This document shows, piece after piece, positions 1 through 4,662 of a DNA stretch of 6,181 nucleotides. The notes below the pieces were generated by a model that was not told the origin of the DNA, made no database searches, and was given only the letters and a program-made list of their open reading frames with translations. The DNA comes from Pseudomonadota bacterium (GTDB lineage Bacteria > Pseudomonadota > Alphaproteobacteria > Sphingomonadales > Sphingomonadaceae), in NCBI GenBank assembly GCA_023392555.1, contig JAEVYW010000104.1, forward strand, positions 1 through 6,181, read 5' to 3'. Both the position numbers and the translations under genes were made by a program. Each line of letters begins with the position of its first letter. The stretch's first letter is position 1.

Positions 1-3
1 GGA

Positions 4-79
4 TGGTGGAGCCGAGGGGGATCGAACCCCTGACCTTCGCAATGCCATTGCGACGCTCTCCCAGCTGAGCTACGGCCCC
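4..79 (-). tRNA. tRNA-Ala (anticodon GGC)
   Basis: Read on the minus strand this folds as a complete cloverleaf. The 7-bp acceptor stem pairs GGGGCCG with CGGCTCC and has one G-U pair. The D arm is GCTC/GAGC. The anticodon stem TCGCA/TGCGA encloses the 7-base loop ATGGCAT, which places GGC at positions 34-36 and so decodes GCC/GCU alanine codons. The T arm AGGGG/CCCCT carries the TTCGATC loop. Discriminator A and a genome-encoded CCA follow at the 3' end (plus-strand 7 down to 4). It lies 72 bp downstream of the FYDLN-type gene on the same strand, so it may have its own promoter or be processed from a shared transcript. I could not define a convincing promoter between them. Confidence 0.97.
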
Positions 80-151
80 GTTCCCTCGCGCCTTAAGCGA
101 TGTTTTCGCGCCTCGCTACCCCCGAATTGAAGGCAGTCCGACGCGAAGCAT

Positions 152-472
152 TTAGCTTTCGTCGTCTTCGCCCGGAGCGGCGACGCCAAGGTCGTTGTCG
201 CCGGTGTCGAGATCGACTTCCTCGTCGACGCTGGGCTCTTCTTCCTCGTCGGGCGCCAGCTCTTCAGCCTCGAGATCCTTGTCGGTCGCGTCGTCCTTCT
301 GCGCTGCCTGGGCAGCTTCGAACGGAAGCGGCTGCTTCGACTTCAGGATGGCTTCGGGCACGAAATCGGTGCCGCACTCGATGCAATGGACCGGGTCGTC
401 CTTGCCGAGGTCGTAAAATCGGGTCGAGCACTTGGGGCAAGTGCGCTTGGTGCCCCATTCGGGCTTCACCAT
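152..472 (-). CDS. FYDLN-type zinc-ribbon acidic protein (TIGR02300 family)
   Basis: This is a 106-aa protein of a conserved alphaproteobacterial family (TIGR02300, 'FYDLN acid') with no established function. The N-terminal third carries two CxxC pairs (C12/C15 and C30/C33) that should form a small zinc ribbon. Between them is the family signature, here RFYDLG rather than RFYDLN (residues 18-23), followed by KDDP and ECGTDF. From about residue 55 to the end the chain is dominated by Asp and Glu and is probably disordered. There is no signal peptide or membrane segment, so it should be cytoplasmic. The ATG start begins at the usual family N-terminus (MVKPEWGTKR), with a GGAG about 12 bases upstream on the minus strand. 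The gene is divergent from cmk and precedes tRNA-Ala. The ribbon plus acidic tail suggests contact with a basic partner or nucleoprotein complex; that is inference. Confidence 0.88.
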   Translation of the reverse strand: MVKPEWGTKRTCPKCSTRFYDLGKDDPVHCIECGTDFVPEAILKSKQPLPFEAAQAAQKDDATDKDLEAEELAPDEEEEPSVDEEVDLDTGDNDLGVAAPGEDDES

Positions 473-596
473 GTGGGTCTAACTCCAGTCAAAATCCGGT
501 GGCCGCCGACCGGCAACGGCGCGGCAGCTTCGTTCGGGGGCGCGCCTTGCCATAGGCTCCACCCCCTGTCAAAGCGCCGGGCTTGGACGAGAATTT

Positions 597-601
597 CGGA
601 A
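597..601 (+). promoter_or_regulatory. Putative ribosome binding site of cmk
   Basis: CGGAA lies eight bases before the GTG at 610 and decides the start choice. The alternative in-frame TTG at 583 has no purine-rich element before it. The match to the anti-Shine-Dalgarno sequence is only moderate. Confidence 0.4.
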
Positions 602-609
602 CTGGAAGC

Positions 610-1260
610 GTGTCGCGCAAGGGGCTCGTCATCGCCGTCGACGGTCCCGCTGCGAGCGGCAAGGGCACGATCGCACGTGCGCTGGCCAAGCACTTCGGCC
701 TGCCGCACATGGACACCGGCCTTCAGTATCGCGCCGTCGCGCTGAAGCTGTGGCGCTGGGGAGGGGACCCCAACGCGGAGTTCGAAGCGCTTCGCGCCTG
801 CGACGACCTTGGCTTTGATCCGGACGATGAGGAATTGCGCAGCGAACCGGTGTCGCGGATCGCGTCCCGCGTGTCGTCCTACGCCTCGGTCCGCGAAGCG
901 CTCATGCAGCGCCAGAAGGACTTTGCCGCGCAGGCGGGCGGTGCAGTCCTCGACGGCCGCGACATCGGAACGGTCATCGCGCCGGACGCCGATGCAAAGC
1001 TGTTCGTGACCGCTTCACCGGAAGTTCGGGCCCAGCGCCGCGTCCGCGAGCTGCTCGGCCGCGGAATGCCCGGCCATTACGACGATGTCCTTCTCGACAT
1101 AAAGGCGCGCGACGAGCGCGATTCCGGCCGCGACGTCGCACCGCTGCGCCAGGCGGAGGACGCCGACCTGCTGGACACCAGCGACCTCGATATCGAGGAG
1201 TCGATCGCGGAAGCAATCAGGCTCGTCGAAGCTCGGCTGGCTTCGCGCGGCAGCGATTAG
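610..1260 (+). CDS. cmk: Cytidylate kinase
   Basis: Cmk transfers the ATP gamma-phosphate to CMP or dCMP in the cytoplasm, feeding CTP and dCTP synthesis. From GTG 610 it is 216 aa, close to the usual 210-230 aa. The P-loop GPAASGKGT is at residues 12-20. The substrate signature is DTGLQYRA (35-42); the Gln at 39 is unusual, since I recall Ala-Met or Leu-Leu being common around this position. LDGRDIGTVI is at 114-123. The lid RDERDSGR (167-174) leads into APLRQAEDADLLDTS (177-191), the diagnostic Cmk C-terminal signature. I chose GTG 610 over TTG 583 because it has a better ribosome site and puts the GLVIAVDGP strand near the N-terminus as in the family; the TTG start would add nine residues. 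The expected neighbours aroA and rpsA are both absent; a FYDLN-type gene precedes and a J-domain gene follows after 32 bp. Confidence 0.96.
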   Translation: MSRKGLVIAVDGPAASGKGTIARALAKHFGLPHMDTGLQYRAVALKLWRWGGDPNAEFEALRACDDLGFDPDDEELRSEPVSRIASRVSSYASVREALMQRQKDFAAQAGGAVLDGRDIGTVIAPDADAKLFVTASPEVRAQRRVRELLGRGMPGHYDDVLLDIKARDERDSGRDVAPLRQAEDADLLDTSDLDIEESIAEAIRLVEARLASRGSD

Positions 1261-1292
1261 AAGCGCAACAAAGCGCTAGTAACCTGCGGTGG

Positions 1293-2540
1293 ATGTCCGC
1301 ATTGGGCATTCGCTCTCCCAAGCCCGAACTCGTTGCGCTAAGCAGCGGCACTTACGCGAGTGGGCAGGTGCAGGGCGACTATTACGCGATCCTTGGGGTA
1401 AGTCCGGCGTCCGAGGACGTCGTGATCCGCGCCGCTTATCGCGCCCTCATGCGTCGCTATCATCCCGATGCGGACCCCAGCAGCGACGCAACTGAGCGGG
1501 CTCGCCTGATCAACGCCGCTTACGCCGTCCTCAGCAATCCCGAGCAGCGCAGAAAGTACGATGGGACGCTTGCTGCGCGGGGGCTGATCAAGCTCGACCA
1601 GCAGCCCAAGCCTGCGCCGGGAGTACGAGTGACCCCGGTCGGCGTCGCGGTCCTGACTCTAACCACCGCGGTTGCCGCAGCTTTCGCGCTGTCGCCGCCG
1701 GTGGAAAGCTGGCCCGACGTCAGCGATCTGTTCGGCAAACCGGCGCACCCCGCGGCGATCGAGAGGGTCGCCGCCAAACCCGTTGCCGAAGATAATGCGG
1801 AGACGGGTTGCTCCACCGACGCGGCCAAGGGGCTGATCAAGGCCGAGCTGTTCGACCGTGCATCCCGGCTGCGTGGCAGCGACCCTTCGATCCTGACGCC
1901 CGTTGCCGACCGATCGCTGGTACGCATCGACCTTGCGGAAGCGAGAGGCGGAGGCGCCACGGGCAGCATCAGTTGCGGCGGATGGCTGGCCATCGATCTC
2001 CCCTCGGACGTCGCGGTCGACGGCGGTCGCCGGAACCTCAATGCGGAAATCATCTATTCGCTGGTGCCGGCAGGGTCGAAAGGCCTGCGACTGACCGATC
2101 TTTCGGGTGTGAACGGCCTGGCGCAGTCGCTGGCGACCTTGGGACGCGCGGCGGAGAGCGAGCCACCGGCTGAAGTGCTCGATGAGCCGGTGATTGCCGA
2201 CGCTGCCCCGGTGGTGACCCCGCCTCCGGTAGCGTCCGCCGTGCGTCGTGTGGGTATCGCGGCAGCGACGGGACCGGAGCAGGTCGTCCGGCGCCCCTCT
2301 ACATCCATCCCCGAAAAGGTCGTGGCGAGCCGAAACCTGGCCGCGCTCGACAAGCACCTCGACCTGTTCATGACCCAGTCTGTCGAGCGCTCTGATGCGG
2401 CCAAACGAAAGGCCTTGAAAGCGAGCGAGCAGCGCTTTCGCAAACGCCGCGACGCATGTCGCACGGAGGCCTGCCAGACGGATGCTTATGTCCGCGAAAT
2501 GCAAGCCATCAGCGAGATCATGGCCGCTCGCCAACCTTAG
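1293..2540 (+). CDS. Membrane-anchored J-domain protein with LprI-like C-terminus
   Basis: This is a 415-aa protein. A J domain spans about residues 29-90: DYYAILGV, a basic helix II (RAAYRALMRRY), the invariant HPD at 57-59 that stimulates DnaK ATPase, then NAAYAVLSNPEQRRKYD. There is no Gly/Phe region or zinc domain, so it is a type III J protein and not DnaJ itself. A hydrophobic segment at about 113-133 is preceded by Lys/Arg and followed by acidic residues, which predicts a cytoplasmic J domain and a periplasmic remainder. A middle region (about 168-285) contains C173 and C228. A Pro/Ala/Val linker follows at about 288-340. The last 65 residues (NLAALDKHL at 348-356, then RDAC at 386-389 and EAC with C394, followed by DAYV) resemble the second half of LprI/DUF1311 domains, which inhibit lysozyme in characterised members. 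The ATG at 1293 has only GGTGG directly adjacent; GTG 1368 is a possible later start that keeps the whole J domain. The client is unknown. The J domain is certain; the LprI likeness is by eye. Confidence 0.88.
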   Translation: MSALGIRSPKPELVALSSGTYASGQVQGDYYAILGVSPASEDVVIRAAYRALMRRYHPDADPSSDATERARLINAAYAVLSNPEQRRKYDGTLAARGLIKLDQQPKPAPGVRVTPVGVAVLTLTTAVAAAFALSPPVESWPDVSDLFGKPAHPAAIERVAAKPVAEDNAETGCSTDAAKGLIKAELFDRASRLRGSDPSILTPVADRSLVRIDLAEARGGGATGSISCGGWLAIDLPSDVAVDGGRRNLNAEIIYSLVPAGSKGLRLTDLSGVNGLAQSLATLGRAAESEPPAEVLDEPVIADAAPVVTPPPVASAVRRVGIAAATGPEQVVRRPSTSIPEKVVASRNLAALDKHLDLFMTQSVERSDAAKRKALKASEQRFRKRRDACRTEACQTDAYVREMQAISEIMAARQP

Positions 2541-2629
2541 GGTTTGCGGCGGACGGCCCAGATCAGGGCGGACATCGAGCTGACCAAGGCGGCAAGGCCA
2601 ATCAGCGCGAGTGGGTCGATTACGAGCAC
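2537..2629 (-). CDS. Putative 30-aa single-span membrane microprotein, possibly SOS-controlled
   Basis: A 30-codon reading frame on the minus strand begins at GTG 2629 and ends at TAA. The product starts MLVIDP, has one hydrophobic stretch of about 20 residues (LALIGLAALV then SSMSALIWAV, residues 7-26) and ends in RRKP. That is the layout of a one-pass inner-membrane peptide, with the basic tail predicted on the cytoplasmic side. Support comes from GGAAAG four bases before the start, codons rich in third-position G/C like its neighbours, and a LexA-type box 41 bp upstream. The frame upstream of the GTG is closed by TAG around 2677 with no ATG, so a longer form would need CTG or another rare start. 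Its stop overlaps the J-domain gene's stop tail-to-tail. By size and control it resembles Caulobacter SidA in kind; homology is not shown. It could be a chance frame, but composition and placement argue against that. Confidence 0.5.
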   Translation of the reverse strand: MLVIDPLALIGLAALVSSMSALIWAVRRKP

Positions 2630-2633
2630 GGAA

Positions 2634-2639
2634 CTTTCC
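2634..2639 (-). promoter_or_regulatory. Putative ribosome binding site of the membrane microprotein
   Basis: On the minus strand GGAAAG is followed by TTCC and then the GTG start. Measured from the GGA core the spacing is seven bases, within the usual range. This is the main reason for choosing GTG 2629 as the start. Confidence 0.4.
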
Positions 2640-2667
2640 AGCGGAGGGGCTGCGACTCCGCGCTTCG

Positions 2668-2689
2668 TTGTTCCCTATTTGTTCCCTAT
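2668..2689. repeat. Perfect tandem repeat of an 11-bp unit (two copies)
   Basis: TTGTTCCCTAT occurs at 2668-2678 and again at 2679-2689 with no mismatch and no spacer. The 11-bp period, about one helical turn, puts both copies on the same DNA face, as expected for a dimeric repressor reading direct half-sites. It contains the LexA-type box listed separately. Confidence 0.9.
2670..2684. promoter_or_regulatory. Putative LexA operator (alphaproteobacterial SOS box, GTTC-N7-GTTC)
   Basis: GTTCCCTATTTGTTC matches exactly the direct-repeat operator GTTC-N7-GTTC known for LexA in Rhodobacter, Caulobacter and Rhizobiales, with an A/T-leaning spacer. It sits in non-coding DNA between divergent genes: 41 bp upstream of the microprotein start on the minus strand, and 79 bp upstream of the hydroxylase ATG on the plus strand. 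A strict 8-base match is expected once per about 65,000 positions per strand, so one in this short gap is unlikely by chance. No clean -35/-10 pair was visible on either strand, so which gene it controls is not settled by sequence. Confidence 0.7.
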
Positions 2690-2699
2690 GCGCAATAGG
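2685..2699. repeat. Short inverted repeat next to the LexA-type box
   Basis: CCTAT at 2685-2689 and its complement ATAGG at 2695-2699 flank the five bases GCGCA. The left arm is also the end of the second 11-bp repeat copy, and CCTAT recurs at 2674-2678 and 2706-2710. It could be a second operator or promoter element, but the arms are short. There is no T-run, so it is not a terminator. Confidence 0.35.
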
Positions 2700-2763
2700 T
2701 AATCTCCTATCGTGCGGCTACGTTCTTGATTAGGTGGAGGCCGTTCGGCACTGTCCGCTCGAG

Positions 2764-3732
2764 ATGGACTTAGATCGAGCCCTGCTAAAGCTGCCTGTAC
2801 AGTTCGCGGCCGATGCATTGGCTGCCGAGGTCCTGGCGCTGCCCGAAGCGGCATGGGACCGCCACCCCAGCGGCTTCGTCGGCAACGATGCTGTTCGACT
2901 TGTGTCTCCCGGCGGAGAACCGACCGACGCGCTACGCGGCCGGATGGCTGCGACCGAACATCTGCTTCGCAGCCGGTACATGATGGAGGTCATGGGCTGG
3001 CTCGGCGGCACCTGGGGCCGTAGCCGGCTGATGGGTCTCGGCGCCGGGGCTCAGGTCCCACGACACGTCGACTGCCATTATTACTGGCGGACCCATTTGC
3101 GCGTGCGCATTCCGGTGATCACAAATCCCGGCGTCGAATTCACGTGCGGCGATGAGACGGTGCACATGAAAGCCGGCGAGTGCTGGGTGTTCGACTCCTT
3201 CCAGCACCATGAAGTGCATAACCGCGGGACGGAAAAGCGCGTCCATCTGGTGCTGGACACTGTCGGCAGCGGCCGCCTTTGGGATCTCATCGACGCAGCG
3301 CAGTCCGGCGATACGGAGGCCATCCCAGTGAATCCCGGTATCGGCCAGCAACCGCTCGTGTTCGAGACGCTCAATGCTCCCAAGGTCATGTCTCCCTGGG
3401 AGATGCGCGTGCATCTCGAATTCATTGAATCGCTGCTTGGTGAAGCTGCCGACTCCGCTGCTCAGGTGATGCGCCGCATGAGCAAGTTCGTGACGGAGTG
3501 GACCGCCCTCTGGGTCCAGTATCAGACCAGCGACGAGGGACTCCCGGCGTATAAATCCCTGCTGGCCTCCGTGAAGAGCGACATTGCCGTGCTGCGCGGC
3601 GACGCCATCCGGATGAAGAATAACGTGCCGCTCTATCTGGCTCTGCAGCAGCTCATTTTTCTGCACGCGACCGAACGCGACGACGCTCGGACGCCGCTGC
3701 AGCAGCGTGAAGCGCTACGCGCCGCCGGGTGA
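2764..3732 (+). CDS. Aspartyl/asparaginyl beta-hydroxylase-like 2-oxoglutarate/Fe(II) dioxygenase
   Basis: This is a 322-aa cytoplasmic oxygenase with no signal peptide. The double-stranded beta-helix core lies at about residues 85-170. The Fe(II) facial triad is predicted as H101 and D103 of the HVD motif plus a distal His in FQHHEV (most likely H149). R159 in KRVHLVLD is the expected 2-oxoglutarate-binding Arg. VHMKAGECWVFD (133-144) is a typical strand-turn of the aspartyl/asparaginyl hydroxylase family. These enzymes couple 2-oxoglutarate decarboxylation to hydroxylation of a substrate carbon; the substrate here is unknown. Residues about 210-310 form an extra, probably all-helical region that I do not recognise. 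ATG 2764 is preferred because MDLDRALLKLP fits my memory of related N-termini; the in-frame GTG at 2734 would add ten residues, and neither has a strong ribosome site. The stop overlaps the sulfotransferase start, so the two are surely co-expressed. Confidence 0.85.
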   Translation: MDLDRALLKLPVQFAADALAAEVLALPEAAWDRHPSGFVGNDAVRLVSPGGEPTDALRGRMAATEHLLRSRYMMEVMGWLGGTWGRSRLMGLGAGAQVPRHVDCHYYWRTHLRVRIPVITNPGVEFTCGDETVHMKAGECWVFDSFQHHEVHNRGTEKRVHLVLDTVGSGRLWDLIDAAQSGDTEAIPVNPGIGQQPLVFETLNAPKVMSPWEMRVHLEFIESLLGEAADSAAQVMRRMSKFVTEWTALWVQYQTSDEGLPAYKSLLASVKSDIAVLRGDAIRMKNNVPLYLALQQLIFLHATERDDARTPLQQREALRAAG

Positions 3733-4601
3733 GCAATCCCGTCGACCGGCTCACCTTCGACCGGCCCATCTTCATCGTCAGCACGCCGCGGTCGGGGTCG
3801 ACCCTGCTGTTCGAAACGATGGAGCAGGCGCCGGGCCTGTTCACGACGGGCCGCGAGAGCCACCAGCTGATTGAGCGCATCCCGGGCTTTCGTCCTGCCG
3901 AGCGCGGCTGGAGCAGCAATCGGCTCGACGCCGCGGATGCGGTTCCTGAGAAGGTCCAGCAGCTTGAAGCGAACTTCCTCGAGAAGGTGCACGACCGTGA
4001 CGGCCGCCGGCCGCAGGGCGCATTTCGCCTGCTGGAAAAAACGCCGAAGAACGCGCTTCGGGTGCCTTTCTTCGCCAGCGCGTTCTCTGACAGCCTGTTT
4101 ATCTATCTATATCGCGATCCTCGCCAGACGCTTGGCAGCATGCTCGAAGCCTGGCTCAGCGGTGGCTTTCGGACCTATCCCGCGCTCCCGGCCTGGACCG
4201 GCCATGGTTGGTCGATGCTGCTTGTCCCCGGCTGGCAGGAACTCAACGGTCGGCCGCTGCCGGAAATCGTTGCGCACCAATGGCGCATCACCACCGAGAC
4301 GCTGATCGCCGACCTCTCGGCACTCCCTAGGGAGCGGCTCTGCGGCGCGAACTATGCCGAGCTGGTCAGCAATCCCCAGGCGTTGCTCGAGCGGCTGGCC
4401 GGGTTCGCGGGACTGGGGTGGGACTGCCAGTTGCCCCAGCAGCTGCCCCTTTCGAAAACGACGGTGTCGCGCCCTGGCTCGGACAAGTGGAAGCGCTTCG
4501 GCAACGCGATCGAGCGTGTGATGCCGATCGTCGAAGAGGCGGACGCCCGAGCCAGAGCCTTCCTTGCCTCACTGCGGAAGGAAGCCCCGGAAAACCGGTA
4601 G
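3729..4601 (+). CDS. PAPS-dependent sulfotransferase family protein
   Basis: This is a 290-aa cytoplasmic enzyme predicted to transfer a sulfuryl group from 3'-phosphoadenosine 5'-phosphosulfate to an acceptor hydroxyl or amine. The 5'-phosphosulfate loop is at residues 17-25 (VSTPRSGST). EKTPKN is at 103-108, as in many bacterial members. The 3'-phosphate site is YRDPRQTLGSML (128-139), with R129 and S137 as binding residues. A PGSDKWKRF stretch (239-247) resembles the C-terminal PAPS-contact segment. Length matches stand-alone bacterial sulfotransferases. The GTG start lies inside the hydroxylase stop (GTGA), a classic coupling junction, so the two products should be made in similar amounts and may act in turn on one substrate, the oxygenase creating the hydroxyl that is sulfated. 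That order is inference. No carrier, peptide or lipid gene nearby reveals the acceptor. Confidence 0.9.
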   Translation: MSNPVDRLTFDRPIFIVSTPRSGSTLLFETMEQAPGLFTTGRESHQLIERIPGFRPAERGWSSNRLDAADAVPEKVQQLEANFLEKVHDRDGRRPQGAFRLLEKTPKNALRVPFFASAFSDSLFIYLYRDPRQTLGSMLEAWLSGGFRTYPALPAWTGHGWSMLLVPGWQELNGRPLPEIVAHQWRITTETLIADLSALPRERLCGANYAELVSNPQALLERLAGFAGLGWDCQLPQQLPLSKTTVSRPGSDKWKRFGNAIERVMPIVEEADARARAFLASLRKEAPENR

Positions 4602-4646
4602 GAATATCTTCACGACTGCCGGTGTAGAAGCTTCCAACTTGGGGCA

Positions 4647-4653
4647 AAGGAAG
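4647..4653 (+). promoter_or_regulatory. Ribosome binding site of the GGDEF-EAL gene
   Basis: AAGGAAG lies nine bases before GTG 4663 and is the best ribosome site in the window. It selects that start over the in-frame TTG at 4639, since it falls inside the region the TTG start would translate. Confidence 0.55.
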
Positions 4654-4662
4654 CACGAAGCG

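Noticed and set aside
488..516. Possible minus-strand promoter for the FYDLN-type gene (TTGCCG, 17-bp spacer, TTTGAC)
   Set aside because: Only 4/6 and 3/6 matches to sigma-70 hexamers; similar matches occur easily by chance, so it is not listed as a feature.
583..609. TTG start adding nine residues to cmk
   Set aside because: No ribosome site before it, and the extension is outside the family's usual N-terminus; it remains possible but less likely than GTG 610.
1185..1198. Perfect 14-bp palindrome CCTCGATATCGAGG
   Set aside because: It lies inside the cmk coding region, is explained by its Asp-Leu-Asp-Ile-Glu-Glu codons, and one such palindrome in 6 kb is not far from chance.
1262..1277. 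Hairpin AGCGC-AACAAA-GCGCT between cmk and the J-domain gene
   Set aside because: The stem is only 5 bp and no T-run follows, so it is not supported as an intrinsic terminator.
1659..2534. Long minus-strand open frame (291 codons) opposite the J-domain gene
   Set aside because: It mirrors the high-GC codon bias of the real gene; the product is Arg/His-rich with no family features, while the plus strand has a clear J domain.
2456..2698. Plus-strand 80-codon open frame across the end of the J-domain gene and the gap
   Set aside because: Its first third overlaps the J-domain gene in another frame, the product (MSHGGLPDGCL...) has no recognisable pattern, and it runs through the LexA box and opposite the better-supported microprotein.
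2932..3666. Long minus-strand open frame (244 codons) opposite the dioxygenase
   Set aside because: It is a shadow of the plus-strand gene, which has a full iron and 2-oxoglutarate binding set.
4323..4334. Perfect 12-bp palindrome CTCCCTAGGGAG
   Set aside because: It is within the sulfotransferase coding sequence with no regulatory context; chance is the simplest reading.
4602..4662. Terminator between the sulfotransferase and GGDEF-EAL genes
   Set aside because: Only scattered CCGG motifs are present, with no stable stem followed by T residues.
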